From positions 16,253 through 80,252 of the forward strand of contig JAITUU010000003.1 in NCBI GenBank assembly GCA_031286165.1: a stretch of 64,000 nucleotides of DNA, read 5' to 3'. The notes below the pieces were generated by a model. The model worked only from the letters and a program-made list of their open reading frames with translations. It made no database searches and was not told the origin of the DNA. Shown here piece after piece: positions 45,080-54,486 of this stretch. This DNA is from Bacteroidales bacterium. Lineage in GTDB: Bacteria; Bacteroidota; Bacteroidia; Bacteroidales; UBA1715. Made by a program: the position numbers and the translations under genes. Each line of letters begins with the position of its first letter. Position 1 is the stretch's first letter.

Positions 45080-47047
45080 ATGTCAAACAATTCAAATACT
45101 TTATTTGGAGAATTTGCGCCGGTTACGCCCGAACAATGGAAAGAAAAAACCATTATCGACATTAAAGGTGCTGATTTCGACAAACGAATGGTGTGGAAAA
45201 CCATAGACGGTTTTTCGGTGGAACCACTCTACTGGTTACAAGATTTAAACTCTCTTTCGTATTTAGACGTAATGCCGGGTCAATTCCCTTTTACACGCGG
45301 AACGAAAAAAACGTCCAACGAGTGGTACATTCGTCAAGCAGTGCAAGTAACTACGCCTGCTGAGGCAAATGCAAAAGCACTCAACATTCTGCAAAAAGGT
45401 GTATCATCGCTTGCGTTTGAAATTGCCGATGGCTCAGCATGGACACAAAACGATATGAGCGCGTTGCTCAAAAGCATAGAATTAGAAGCCATAGAAACCT
45501 GCTTTGTGGTGGGTTGCGGCAAACGTCATATTCTCAATTTATTCACAGCACACGTGGCTTCGCACAAATTCGATACCTCAAAAATTCACGGTTCTATCAA
45601 TGCCGGATATTTGAATAGTTTGATAGTAAAAGGTGCATTTTGCTGCGGCACACAAGCCGATAGCGAAAAACACGTACAAGATTTAATTGCTGCGGTTCAC
45701 GCACTTCCAAAATTCCGCGTAATAGAAATTGATGCCAACACCGTGAGCAATGCCGGAAGCACCATTTCACAAGAACTTGCCTGCGCACTTGCTATGGGGG
45801 TAGAATATCTTTCGGCTGCCGAAGCACAAGGATTGAACGCCGGCGTAGTTGCACCGCGCATGAAATTCAATTTCGCGGTTTCTTCCAATTATTTTATGGA
45901 AATTGCAAAATTCCGCGCAGCAAAAATGCTTTGGGCAAAAATTGTAGAAGCGTACAAACCCGAATGTAATTGCGAAAAATGCGAATGCCAAACCGAAGAA
46001 AAAACTACCGGTTGTGCGTGTTGCGCTCCGCAAAAAATATGCACCTGCGCAGGAAAAATAAACATTCACGCCGTAACATCTATTTGGAATAAATCGCTTT
46101 ACGACCCATACGTAAATATGCTCCGCACGCAAACCGAAGCAATGAGTGCCGTAATCGGCGGTGTTAATTCACTCACCGTACTTCCCTTTGTGGGCAAAGA
46201 ATCGCTTACGCCGCTTGCAGAACCTTCGCAAGAATTTAGCGAACGCATTGCTCGCAATCAACAAAGTTTATTGAAAGACGAATGTCATTTCGATAAAATT
46301 GTGGACCCATCTGCCGGCTCCTATTATATAGAAACACTTACCGATAAAATTGCCGAAAGTGCATGGACTATTTTCTTGGGAATCCAAGAAAAAGGTGGAT
46401 TTGCAGAGGCTTTCAAAGCAGGATTTATACAATCACAGATAGAAAAATCGGCATCTACGCACAATAAAAACGTAGCAACTCGCCGCGAAAATTTACTCGG
46501 TGTGAACCAATTCCCGAATTTCAACGAAGTGATTACTGCCGATGTATGCGAATGTGCATTTAAACCGGTGAATAAAAAAGCCGACAACGCCATAGCCGAA
46601 CCGCTGCACGTGTATCGCGGAGCACAAGCATTTGAACTCATGCGCTACAATACCGATACATTTGCAAAAACAAAAGGTCGCCCCAAAGTATTTATGCTCA
46701 CCATTGGAAACCTTACCTTCCGCAAAGCACGTGCGCAATTTGCGTGTAATTTCTTTGCCTGCGCAGGTTTCGAGGTGATAGATAATAACGGATTTGCCAC
46801 CATAGACGAAGGAGTGAAAGCAGCGAAAGAAAGCGGCGCACAAATCGTGGTAATTTGCTCATCAGACGATGAATACGCCGAAGTAGCACTCCCAATTTTC
46901 GAGAAATTACAAGACAAAATTGTGGTGGTAGCCGGTGCGCCTGCGTGCAGCGAAGAACTCGCGGCAAAAGGATTGAAAAACTTTATCAGCGTGAAATCGA
47001 ACGTGTTGGAAACATTGCAACAATATCAATCAATGTTAGGAATTTAA
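45080..47047 (+). CDS. mutA: Methylmalonyl-CoA mutase small subunit MutA, with a Cys-rich insert
   Basis: The protein has 655 residues. The small subunit forms the heterodimer with MutB and does not bind cobalamin itself. Family sequence runs from LFGEFAPVTPEQWKEKTIIDIKGADF through LQDLNSLSYLD, ISQELACALAMGVEYLSAAEAQGLN and RMKFNFAVSSNYFMEIAKFRAAKMLW to a C-terminal B12-domain-like fold lacking the DxHxxG motif. Odd: between the barrel stretch ending VEAYKPE and the family segment INIHAVTSIWNKSLYDPYVNMLR is a 28-residue insert with nine cysteines (296, 298, 301, 303, 312, 314, 315, 321, 323; CNCEKCEC...CACC...CTC). It resembles a metallothionein-like metal knot and is in frame with no sign of a sequencing error. 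Confidence 0.93.
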   Translation: MSNNSNTLFGEFAPVTPEQWKEKTIIDIKGADFDKRMVWKTIDGFSVEPLYWLQDLNSLSYLDVMPGQFPFTRGTKKTSNEWYIRQAVQVTTPAEANAKALNILQKGVSSLAFEIADGSAWTQNDMSALLKSIELEAIETCFVVGCGKRHILNLFTAHVASHKFDTSKIHGSINAGYLNSLIVKGAFCCGTQADSEKHVQDLIAAVHALPKFRVIEIDANTVSNAGSTISQELACALAMGVEYLSAAEAQGLNAGVVAPRMKFNFAVSSNYFMEIAKFRAAKMLWAKIVEAYKPECNCEKCECQTEEKTTGCACCAPQKICTCAGKINIHAVTSIWNKSLYDPYVNMLRTQTEAMSAVIGGVNSLTVLPFVGKESLTPLAEPSQEFSERIARNQQSLLKDECHFDKIVDPSAGSYYIETLTDKIAESAWTIFLGIQEKGGFAEAFKAGFIQSQIEKSASTHNKNVATRRENLLGVNQFPNFNEVITADVCECAFKPVNKKADNAIAEPLHVYRGAQAFELMRYNTDTFAKTKGRPKVFMLTIGNLTFRKARAQFACNFFACAGFEVIDNNGFATIDEGVKAAKESGAQIVVICSSDDEYAEVALPIFEKLQDKIVVVAGAPACSEELAAKGLKNFISVKSNVLETLQQYQSMLGI

Positions 47048-47066
47048 TTGAAAAAAACGAGAAAAC

Positions 47067-49211
47067 ATGAAACCGGATTTTAAATCAATACACATAAAAA
47101 GTTCCAAAGCAGGTTCTTGCAATGTTCAAGAATGGGAACAAAAAAACAACATTTCAGCCGATTGGCTCACACCCGAACAAATTCCCGTGAAAGCGGTTTA
47201 CACCAAAGAAGATTTGGCGGGTATGGAGCACTTGAACTTCACTTCGGGTTTTGCGCCAAACCTTCGCGGACCATACACGGCTATGTATCCGTATCAACCG
47301 TGGACAGTGCGTCAATACGCAGGATTTTCCACCGCCGAAGAATCGAATGCCTTCTATCGCAGAAACATTGCCTCAGGGCAAAAAGGTCTTTCGGTAGCGT
47401 TTGACTTGGCTACTCATAGAGGTTACGATTCCGACCACCCTCGCGTGGTGGGCGATGTAGGAAAAGCCGGTGTTGCAATCGACTCTATTATGGATATGCG
47501 CATACTGTTCGACCAAATTCCATTGAACAAAATGTCGGTTTCTATGACCATGAACGGTGCAGTATTGCCGGTATTGGCATTCTACATTTTGGCAGGTTTG
47601 GAACAAGGCGCAAAATTAGACGAACTCGCAGGAACAATTCAAAATGATATTTTGAAAGAATTTATGGTGCGCAATACCTATATTTATCCACCTGCATTCT
47701 CTATGCGTATTATTGCCGATATTTTCAAATACACATCGGCAAATATGCCAAAATTCAACTCGATTTCAATTTCGGGCTATCACATGCAAGAAGCCGGTGC
47801 CACCAACGACATAGAAATGGCATATACTCTTGCCGATGGCTTGGATTATTTACGCACCGGTATCAATGCCGGTTTGGATATTGACGCCTTTGCCCCACGC
47901 CTTTCGTTCTTTTGGGCTATTGGCATGAATCACTTTATGGAAATTGCAAAAATGCGTTCGGCGCGTATGATTTGGGCAAAATTGGTAAATCAATTCAATC
48001 CGAAAAATCCGAAATCACTTGCACTGCGCACGCACTCGCAAACTTCGGGTTGGTCGCTCACCGAGCAAGACCCATTCAACAACGTAGGTCGCACTTGTAT
48101 AGAGGCTATGGCAGCAGCACTTGGGCACACCCAATCGCTCCACACCAATGCTTTGGACGAAGCCATAGCACTTCCTACCGATTTTTCGGCACGTATAGCG
48201 CGTAACACGCAAATTTACATACAGCAAGAAACCGAAATTTGCCGCGCCATAGACCCATGGGCGGGTTCATACTATGTAGAAAAACTCACTCACGAACTTA
48301 CTCACCGCGCGTGGGATTTAATTCAAGAAGTGGAAAAACTCGGCGGTATGGCAAAAGCAATAGAAACCGGTATTCCAAAAATGCGTATAGAAGAAGCAGC
48401 AGCACGCAAACAAGCGCGTATTGATGCCGGACTTGATGCAATTATTGGTACCAATAAATACCGCTTGGAAAAAGAAGACCCAATTGAAATTCTTGCCATA
48501 GACAATACCGCTGTGCGCCAAGCGCAAATCGAACGATTGAAACAACTTCGCGCAAATCGTAACGAACAAGAATGTAAAGCATCGCTCGAAGCCATTACCA
48601 AATGTGTGGAAACCGGCGAAGGCAATTTACTTGAACTTGCAGTAGAAGCGGCTAAGAAAAATGCCTCATTGGGTGAAATTTCCGATGCCTGCGAAAAAGT
48701 AGTGGGACGATATAAAGCAGTAATTAGAAATATTTCAGGAGTGTACGCATCAGAAGCAAAAAACGATGGCGATTTCCAAAGAGCAACAGAACTTGCAAAA
48801 CAATTCGCCGCAAAAGAAGGTCGCCAACCACGTATTATGGTTGCAAAAATGGGACAAGACGGTCATGACCGAGGAGCAAAAGTAGTGGCAACAGGCTATG
48901 CCGACATAGGTTTCGATGTGGACATGGGACCACTATTCCAAACTCCCGAAGAAGCCGCCAAACAAGCAGTAGAAAACGATGTGCACGTACTCGGTGTTTC
49001 TTCACTCGCTGCCGGACACAAAACCCTTGTACCACAAGTAATTGCAGAACTCAAAAAACTCGGAAGAGAAGATATTATGGTAATTTGCGGTGGGGTAATT
49101 CCTGCGCAAGACTACGATTTCTTGTACGAAGCCGGTGCCGTTGCAATTTTTGGTCCGGGTACTTCGGTTGCAAAAGCCGCAATTCAAATTTTAGAAATTT
49201 TGGTGGACTAA
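47067..49211 (+). CDS. mutB: Methylmalonyl-CoA mutase large subunit MutB
   Basis: The protein has 714 residues. It interconverts (R)-methylmalonyl-CoA and succinyl-CoA using adenosylcobalamin, the core step of propionate metabolism in Bacteroidetes. The barrel has the N-terminal [45 protein letters not shown], and [30 protein letters not shown] sequence. The C-terminal cobalamin domain contains the histidine ligand H600 in DGHDRGAK (DxHxxG). It follows mutA by 19 bp. No meaB or epimerase gene is adjacent. Confidence 0.97.
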   Translation: MKPDFKSIHIKSSKAGSCNVQEWEQKNNISADWLTPEQIPVKAVYTKEDLAGMEHLNFTSGFAPNLRGPYTAMYPYQPWTVRQYAGFSTAEESNAFYRRNIASGQKGLSVAFDLATHRGYDSDHPRVVGDVGKAGVAIDSIMDMRILFDQIPLNKMSVSMTMNGAVLPVLAFYILAGLEQGAKLDELAGTIQNDILKEFMVRNTYIYPPAFSMRIIADIFKYTSANMPKFNSISISGYHMQEAGATNDIEMAYTLADGLDYLRTGINAGLDIDAFAPRLSFFWAIGMNHFMEIAKMRSARMIWAKLVNQFNPKNPKSLALRTHSQTSGWSLTEQDPFNNVGRTCIEAMAAALGHTQSLHTNALDEAIALPTDFSARIARNTQIYIQQETEICRAIDPWAGSYYVEKLTHELTHRAWDLIQEVEKLGGMAKAIETGIPKMRIEEAAARKQARIDAGLDAIIGTNKYRLEKEDPIEILAIDNTAVRQAQIERLKQLRANRNEQECKASLEAITKCVETGEGNLLELAVEAAKKNASLGEISDACEKVVGRYKAVIRNISGVYASEAKNDGDFQRATELAKQFAAKEGRQPRIMVAKMGQDGHDRGAKVVATGYADIGFDVDMGPLFQTPEEAAKQAVENDVHVLGVSSLAAGHKTLVPQVIAELKKLGREDIMVICGGVIPAQDYDFLYEAGAVAIFGPGTSVAKAAIQILEILVD

Positions 49212-49218
49212 TACCCTC

Positions 49219-49256
49219 AAAAAAAGCCTCATTGTGTTGCAATGAGGCTTTTTTTT
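49219..49256 (+). terminator. Terminator after mutAB
   Basis: A 14- to 16-bp stem (AAAAAAGCCTCATTG with CAATGAGGCTTTTTT) around TGTTG, followed by a T-run. It begins 7 bp after the mutB stop and is the clearest terminator in the window. Confidence 0.92.
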
Positions 49257-49361
49257 ATACCCAAATTTTGCACTTTTGAAAAATCAAATACTTTTTTTAC
49301 TATATTCGCAGTTATGTATAGTACACAAACTACTGCACAGTACGCATAAATTTCAAAAACA

Positions 49362-50804
49362 ATGACACGCAGAACAGAAATAAAACAGGCTCTCACATCG
49401 CAAAATATTGACACAGAAATACTTATAAAAGGCTGGGTACGCAATTTCAGAGGCAATAACTTTGTACTCTTTGTGGCACTCAACGATGGTTCGAGTTTGC
49501 AAAATCTACAAATCGTATTCGACCGCGAAAAACACAACACCGAAGCCCTCAAACAAATTACCGTAGGTTCTTCGTTGAGTGTTTTCGGGAAATTAGTACG
49601 CTCCGAAGGCAAAGGGCAATCGGTAGAAGTACAAGCCGAAACGTTTGAAGTACTCGGACTTGCCGATGCTGATGAATATCCGTTGCAACCAAAAAAACAC
49701 TCACTCGAATTTTTACGCGAAATTGGGCATTTGCGCTTTCGCTCCAATACCTTTGGAGCAATTACCCGCGTGCGCCACGCTATGATTTACGCCGTGCACA
49801 CGTTTTTTACCGAACGCGGATTTTACAACATTCATACCCCTATTATCACCGGAAGCGACTGCGAAGGTGCAGGGCAAATGTTCCGCGTTTCCACCCTCGA
49901 TGCCAAAAATCCTCCGCTTACCGAAGCAGGCGAAGTGGATTATTCACAGGATTTTTTCGGCAGAGAAACAAATCTCACCGTTTCCGGACAGTTGGAAGTA
50001 GAACTTGCGTGTATGGCAATGAGTAAAGTATATACGTTCGGACCCACCTTCCGCGCCGAAAATTCCAACACTTCGCGCCACTTGGCAGAATTTTGGATGA
50101 TAGAACCCGAAGTTGCCTTCAATACCATTGAAGAAAATATGGATTTGGCAGAAGAATTTTTGAAATATTTAATTCGCTATGCGCTTGATAACTGCCGCGA
50201 AGATTTGGAATTTTTGCAAGAACGCCTTACGCAAGAAGAAAAATCGAAACCCGAAAGCGAGCGTTCTATGCCACTGATAGAAAAATTGGAATTTGTGCTT
50301 GCCAACGAATTTGAACGCTTAACCTATACCGAAGCCATCGGTATTTTGCAAAATTCAAAACCGGCACAAAAAGGACAATTCAAATACGAAGTAAAAGGTT
50401 TCGGTACCGATTTACAAAGCGAGCACGAACGCTATTTGGTGGAAAAACACTTTAAAAAACCGGTAATTCTCACCGGCTACCCCAAAGAAATTAAAGCCTT
50501 TTACATGAAACAAAACCCTGATGGCTGCACCGTAGCCGCTATGGACGTACTGTTTCCGCAAATTGGCGAAATTATTGGCGGTTCGGAACGCGAATCGGAT
50601 TACGAAAAACTCAAAAACCGCATAGAAGAAATGGGAATACCTATGAAAGATATGTGGTGGTATTTAGATACACGCCGTTTTGGCACCGCGCCTCACGCCG
50701 GATTTGGTCTTGGTTTCGAGCGATTGATGCTCTTTGTTACCGGCATGACCAACATTCGCGATGTAATACCATTCCCACGTTACCCAAAATCGGCAGACTT
50801 TTAA
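49362..50804 (+). CDS. asnS: Asparaginyl-tRNA synthetase AsnS
   Basis: The protein has 480 residues. AsnS charges tRNA-Asn. The N-terminal OB domain reads [25 protein letters not shown]. The class II core has motif 1 ([17 protein letters not shown] region), motif 2 ([26 protein letters not shown]) and motif 3 ([27 protein letters not shown]). The long insertion between motif 2 and motif 3 and FAVGSD-like SDCEGAG place it with AsnS and not AspS. It has its own spacer after the mutB terminator and a near-match -7 (TATATTCG) near 49303. Confidence 0.96.
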   Translation: MTRRTEIKQALTSQNIDTEILIKGWVRNFRGNNFVLFVALNDGSSLQNLQIVFDREKHNTEALKQITVGSSLSVFGKLVRSEGKGQSVEVQAETFEVLGLADADEYPLQPKKHSLEFLREIGHLRFRSNTFGAITRVRHAMIYAVHTFFTERGFYNIHTPIITGSDCEGAGQMFRVSTLDAKNPPLTEAGEVDYSQDFFGRETNLTVSGQLEVELACMAMSKVYTFGPTFRAENSNTSRHLAEFWMIEPEVAFNTIEENMDLAEEFLKYLIRYALDNCREDLEFLQERLTQEEKSKPESERSMPLIEKLEFVLANEFERLTYTEAIGILQNSKPAQKGQFKYEVKGFGTDLQSEHERYLVEKHFKKPVILTGYPKEIKAFYMKQNPDGCTVAAMDVLFPQIGEIIGGSERESDYEKLKNRIEEMGIPMKDMWWYLDTRRFGTAPHAGFGLGFERLMLFVTGMTNIRDVIPFPRYPKSADF

Positions 50805-50835
50805 TCTAACAGAATGGCTTAATCATAGAATTTCA

Positions 50836-50867
50836 GTTGTTCTGTTACTCAATTACTCAGTTATTGC
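50836..50867 (+). repeat. Octad array before the SRPBCC gene
   Basis: Four 8-mers in a row: GTTGTTCT, GTTACTCA, ATTACTCA, GTTATTGC. It sits between asnS and the next start at 50876, and resembles the octad array at 56736-56783 (both hold AATTTCAGTT). Confidence 0.6.
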
Positions 50868-50875
50868 AAGAAGGT

Positions 50876-51301
50876 ATGATAAAATTAGAAAGTAAAGTAA
50901 CAAAAAATAGTTGTCAAGACGAGCAGTTGTATCACTTTGTGAGCGATTTCCGCAATCTTGCCACACTGTTTCCGCCCGAATATCGCGATAAAGTGCGATT
51001 TTCGGAGAATTTCATTAGTTTCGAGGCTATGAAAGGAACAGATATTACCTTTTCTATTTTAGAACAAGAACCATACAAACTACTCAAATTGGGAGTGGAA
51101 AGCACACGCGATTTTTTTATTTGGATTCAACTAAAACAAGTAGCCGCTTACGACACGCGCATACGCATAACCATGCACGCCGAAATTCCCAAAATCGCGA
51201 GTTTGTTTGCCAAAAGTAAGTTACAACTATTTGTAGATTCGTTTGCCGATGCGCTGGCGCAAATTCCGGTGTACGCATTTCAAGCATATAATTTGAATTA
51301 A
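50876..51301 (+). CDS. SRPBCC-like (polyketide cyclase/dehydrase) protein
   Basis: The protein has 141 residues from the ATG at 50876; a longer frame starts at 50837 but would begin inside the octad array. It has the length and pattern of the START/SRPBCC fold: an N-terminal strand IKLESKVTKNS, helix QDEQLYHFVSDFRNLATLFP, strands VRFSENFISFEAMKGTDITFSILEQEPYKLLKLGVE, and a long C-terminal helix (LFAKSKLQLFVDSFADALAQIP). Ligand unknown. It lies 4 bp before the hydrolase gene at 51306. Confidence 0.7.
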   Translation: MIKLESKVTKNSCQDEQLYHFVSDFRNLATLFPPEYRDKVRFSENFISFEAMKGTDITFSILEQEPYKLLKLGVESTRDFFIWIQLKQVAAYDTRIRITMHAEIPKIASLFAKSKLQLFVDSFADALAQIPVYAFQAYNLN

Positions 51302-51305
51302 AACC

Positions 51306-52523
51306 ATGAAAATCAGACACATACTTTCTGTACTTGCATTTATTACGCTGGGTTACTTAGGTTATTCCCTATATAGCAGCAGTAATCACAATATAGAAGT
51401 GATTACGCACAATAATATTATACAGGTGCAAACCGATTTTCGCCCCGAAATTCAAGATGTGTTAGACGAATACGAACAATTTTACAAACGAAGATTCAAA
51501 GAATGTGGCTCGGTGGGTGGTGCACTTGCCGTAGTATATAAAGGGCAGGTGGTGCACATAAAAGGCTACGGGCTAAAAAAAATAGGAACCAAAGATTCCG
51601 TAGATGTGAATACAGTATTTCGCTTAGCATCGGTATCAAAAGGATTTGCCGGCGTGCTGAGTTCCATACTTCACAAAAAAGAATTACTCAATTTAGATAC
51701 TCCCTGCGTGGCGTATTTGCCCGATTTTAAACTACAACGTCAGCACAATACCAACACCGTAACCTTGCGCCACACACTTTCGCACACCAGCGGATTAACC
51801 GCTTACTCCTTCGATACCGACGTAGAATCGGGTGCTTCGTATAATAGTTTGTACCGGCAATTACACATAGCCAACGTGCAGTGCGCTCCGGGTACTACCT
51901 TTGCCTATCAAAACGTAATTTTCAGTTTGATAGACACCGTTGCCCGCAAGCACTTACACAAAACCTACGGCGAATTGCTGCACGAATATGTATTTACGCC
52001 ACTCGGCATGAACAATGCCAGCACAAGTTTTGAAGGTTTCAAAGCATCGGAGAATTTTGCCTATCCGCACAAAGGCTACGCCAAAGGCACTGCTGCCGTA
52101 AAATTGAACAACCGCTACTACCAAACCGCACCCGCCGCCGGAGTAAATGCCAGCATAAGCGACATGAGTAAATGGCTGCAAGCCCTACTTGGCTACGCGC
52201 CTTCGGTAATAGCACCTTCGGTGGTGAGCGATATAAGCACACCGTTGGTACAAATGCCCGTAAAAGCAGCAACCAACCAAGTGTGGGGAAATTTGAGCAA
52301 CAAAGCCTACGGCATGGGGTGGCGCATTTTCACCTCGCATGGCAATAAAATAGTATATCACGGCGGATTTGTGGAAGGCTACCGCGCCGAAATAGCATTT
52401 TGCCCCGAAAAAGAAATCGGCATAGTATTTCTGCAAAATTCCGCAAACACCCTCGCCCTCGAAGCCGTGCCTACCTTTATGAATATGTTCTTCAAACACG
52501 AAGAATTGCTTGCGCAGAAATAG
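51306..52523 (+). CDS. Beta-lactamase-family serine hydrolase (class C-like)
   Basis: The protein has 405 residues with an N-terminal membrane or signal segment (HILSVLAFITLGYLGYSLY). The active-site motifs are those of class C beta-lactamases and DD-peptidases: S109-VSK112 in RLASVSKGFAG, Y201-QN203 in FAYQNVIFSLID, and H352-GG in YHGGFVEGYRAE in place of KTG. ALAVVYKGQVVHIKGYG at the N-terminus is the typical first strand. Members include esterases, peptidases and beta-lactamases, so substrate and resistance role cannot be assigned. A periplasmic site is likely from the N-terminal segment. It is downstream of the SRPBCC gene by 4 bp. Confidence 0.85.
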   Translation: MKIRHILSVLAFITLGYLGYSLYSSSNHNIEVITHNNIIQVQTDFRPEIQDVLDEYEQFYKRRFKECGSVGGALAVVYKGQVVHIKGYGLKKIGTKDSVDVNTVFRLASVSKGFAGVLSSILHKKELLNLDTPCVAYLPDFKLQRQHNTNTVTLRHTLSHTSGLTAYSFDTDVESGASYNSLYRQLHIANVQCAPGTTFAYQNVIFSLIDTVARKHLHKTYGELLHEYVFTPLGMNNASTSFEGFKASENFAYPHKGYAKGTAAVKLNNRYYQTAPAAGVNASISDMSKWLQALLGYAPSVIAPSVVSDISTPLVQMPVKAATNQVWGNLSNKAYGMGWRIFTSHGNKIVYHGGFVEGYRAEIAFCPEKEIGIVFLQNSANTLALEAVPTFMNMFFKHEELLAQK

Positions 52524-52571
52524 ATTACATCATTTTTTCCCGCAAAAACAAAGTCGCGCTCGAAAAAAACG

Positions 52572-52579
52572 TATTTTTG
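52572..52579 (+). promoter_or_regulatory. -7 element for panC
   Basis: TATTTTTG (TAnnTTTG), 32 bp before the panC ATG. Confidence 0.6.
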
Positions 52580-52611
52580 CCTCGCATTTTCAACTTTTTT
52601 GCACTCACGCC

Positions 52612-53463
52612 ATGATAGTTTGTACCAACAAAAACGCACTGCTCACCGCGCTCGACACACTCAAAACACAAGGGAAAATCATAGGATTTGTACCCACTAT
52701 GGGTGCTTTGCACGCAGGGCACATTTCGCTTATCCACCATTCCACTGCCGAGTGCAATACCACCGTAGCAAGTATTTTTGTCAATCCGGTGCAATTCAAT
52801 AATCCTGCCGACTTGCAAACCTATCCGCGCACGCTCGATGCCGATTTGGAACTTTTAGAAAAAAACGGTTGCGATGTAGTATTTGTGCCGCAGGTAGAAG
52901 ACATGTATCCCGAAGGAACACAAAACCTTGAAGCGTACAATTTCGGCACTCTCGAAACAGTTATGGAAGGTGCCTTTCGCCCCGGTCATTTCAATGGCGT
53001 GGCAGTGGTGGTAAAGCGGCTTTTTGATTTGGTACAGCCCGACAAAGCATTTTTTGGCAATAAAGATTTTCAGCAGGTAGCAATAGTGCGCGAATTGGTG
53101 CGCCGCTGTATGTTGCCCATAGAAATTGTAGCCTGCCCCATAGTGCGCCAAAGCGATGGCTTGGCTATGAGTTCGCGCAATGTACGGCTCTCGCCCGAAG
53201 AACGCACACAGGCAGCGAAAATTTCACAAACGCTTTTTGCAGCGCAAACGTTGGCGCAAACCGAAATACTACAAACGGTGAAACAATATGTGATAGATAC
53301 CATAAATGCCGTGCCGGAATTAGAAGTAGAATATTTTGACATTGTAGATAATAGCACCCTGCAATCCATCTCTTTGTGGGAAGACGCTGAGCAGGCAGTA
53401 GGTTGCGTAGCAGTGAATGTAGGTGCCGTGCGATTGATAGACAACATTGCATTTATGCGTTAA
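52612..53463 (+). CDS. panC: Pantothenate synthetase PanC
   Basis: The protein has 283 residues from the ATG at 52612; the open frame from 52510 overlaps the previous gene and carries the promoter. PanC joins pantoate and beta-alanine with ATP. Visible motifs are GFVPTMGALHAGHISLI (HIGH-like), SIFVNPVQFN, FRPGHFNGVAVVVKRLF, FFGNKDFQQVAIVRELV and the KMSKS-like region DGLAMSSRNVRLSPEER. panD follows after about 145 bp with its own promoter. Confidence 0.96.
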   Translation: MIVCTNKNALLTALDTLKTQGKIIGFVPTMGALHAGHISLIHHSTAECNTTVASIFVNPVQFNNPADLQTYPRTLDADLELLEKNGCDVVFVPQVEDMYPEGTQNLEAYNFGTLETVMEGAFRPGHFNGVAVVVKRLFDLVQPDKAFFGNKDFQQVAIVRELVRRCMLPIEIVACPIVRQSDGLAMSSRNVRLSPEERTQAAKISQTLFAAQTLAQTEILQTVKQYVIDTINAVPELEVEYFDIVDNSTLQSISLWEDAEQAVGCVAVNVGAVRLIDNIAFMR

Positions 53464-53536
53464 GAGCACTATTTTTCGCATACATACAATTATGTGCCGC
53501 TGTTTTACGTTATGCAAGCAAGCTTTCTGCAAATAA

Positions 53537-53564
53537 TTTACAATTTACAATTTACAATTTACAA
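53537..53564 (+). repeat. Four TTTACAA heptads before panD
   Basis: TTTACAA is repeated exactly four times. The array ends 8 bp before the panD -7 element. The same unit occurs twice before rsfS and four times before the OmpH-like gene, in each case beside a TAnnTTTG element. Confidence 0.85.
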
Positions 53565-53572
53565 TTAAATTG

Positions 53573-53580
53573 TACTTTTG
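53573..53580 (+). promoter_or_regulatory. -7 element for panD
   Basis: TACTTTTG, exact TAnnTTTG, 28 bp before the ATG and 8 bp after the TTTACAA array. Confidence 0.65.
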
Positions 53581-53608
53581 CAGCAATTTTAAAACAAACT
53601 CAGCACAG

Positions 53609-53959
53609 ATGCACATAGAACTTTTAAAATCAAAAATCCACCGCATAACCGTAACCGAGGCAAACTTGGATTATATAGGCAGCATTACGCTCGATGAAAA
53701 TTTGATAGAGGCTGCAAACATTATACCCAACGAAAAAGTGCAGGTACTCAATATTGCCAACGGTGCTCGCATAGAAACTTACGTAATTCGCGGTGAACGC
53801 GGTTCGGGCGTGTGTTGCTTGAATGGTCCGGCAGCACATCATTTTACTCCGGGCGATATTGTGATAGTAGTTGCCTACGCGCAAATGGATTTTGAAGAAG
53901 CAAAAACCTTTGAACCGACTGTTATTTTTCCCGATACCGACACAAACAAGTTAGTGTAA
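53609..53959 (+). CDS. panD: Aspartate 1-decarboxylase PanD
   Basis: The protein has 116 residues from the ATG at 53609, the normal length. PanD makes beta-alanine, the second substrate of PanC. It is a pyruvoyl enzyme that cleaves itself between Gly24 and Ser25, which lie here in YIGSITLD, giving the N-terminal beta chain and the alpha chain with the pyruvoyl group. Further family parts are [18 protein letters not shown] and [27 protein letters not shown]. panC and panD are adjacent but separately promoted. Confidence 0.96.
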   Translation: MHIELLKSKIHRITVTEANLDYIGSITLDENLIEAANIIPNEKVQVLNIANGARIETYVIRGERGSGVCCLNGPAAHHFTPGDIVIVVAYAQMDFEEAKTFEPTVIFPDTDTNKLV

Positions 53960-53970
53960 ATCAAAAAAAA

Positions 53971-53999
53971 TTTCCAAAAATCGTTTCGTTTTTGGGAAA
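53971..53999. terminator. Imperfect hairpin after panD
   Basis: TTTCCAAAAA pairs with TTTTTGGGAAA with one bulge, 12 bp past the panD stop. It is a weak terminator candidate that runs into the promoter of the next gene. Confidence 0.4.
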
Positions 54000-54004
54000 A
54001 ACAC

Positions 54005-54012
54005 TATATTTG
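54005..54012 (+). promoter_or_regulatory. -7 element for the lipoprotein upstream of radA
   Basis: TATATTTG, exact TAnnTTTG, 29 bp before the ATG at 54042. Confidence 0.6.
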
Positions 54013-54041
54013 GAGTTCTACAATAAAAAAACCGAAATACT

Positions 54042-54482
54042 ATGATAAAAAAATACGGTATTACAGCAATGATAGCAACAGTGCTCCTATCGCTTTTTTC
54101 GTGCCAAAAAGCCACCGAAGGACAGGTAATAGGCAAATGGAAAATAGACGGTGTGGGTGCGCCCTACGAGCGTCCGGGTGCGTATTGGCAATTTGAAGGA
54201 AATGGTGCAATTACCCTTTACCTCAACCCCGAAAATCCTACAAACAATGGTGTAGCAAAAGGCGATTGGAAGATTAAAAAAACCATGACACGCCGCTTTA
54301 TAGAAATAAAAATTACCGAAACCATTGGCGAGATGGACCCTCACAGCCCTATCGACATGACCGGAAAATGGCGCATAGATTTTTTGAATAGTCGCGAAAT
54401 GGGCATTGTGCGCGTGGATTGCCCCACCTGCCCCACCGAAGGGCAAAGTTACATTCGCCGCGATTTTGTAAAAATACGATAA
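54042..54482 (+). CDS. Small lipoprotein (lipocalin-like pattern)
   Basis: The protein has 146 residues with a lipoprotein signal peptide (MIATVLLSLFSC). The mature part begins QKATEGQVIGKWKIDG, which, with WQFEGNGAITLYL and GDWKIKKTMTRRFIEI, resembles the lipocalin-like domains common in Bacteroidetes lipoproteins. The C-terminus has two cysteines close together (DCPTCPTEGQ) of unknown purpose. It ends 4 bp before radA, so the two are probably transcribed together; no functional link is evident. Confidence 0.7.
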   Translation: MIKKYGITAMIATVLLSLFSCQKATEGQVIGKWKIDGVGAPYERPGAYWQFEGNGAITLYLNPENPTNNGVAKGDWKIKKTMTRRFIEIKITETIGEMDPHSPIDMTGKWRIDFLNSREMGIVRVDCPTCPTEGQSYIRRDFVKIR

Positions 54483-54486
54483 ACTC

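Noticed and set aside
45965..46048. Frameshift or sequencing error as cause of the Cys-rich MutA insert
   Set aside because: The frame continues into typical MutA sequence on both sides and the insert is compact with regular Cys spacing, so a double frameshift is unlikely.
51306..52523. Antibiotic-resistance beta-lactamase
   Set aside because: The class C-like motifs are shared by esterases and peptidases, and the HGG third motif does not single out a beta-lactamase.
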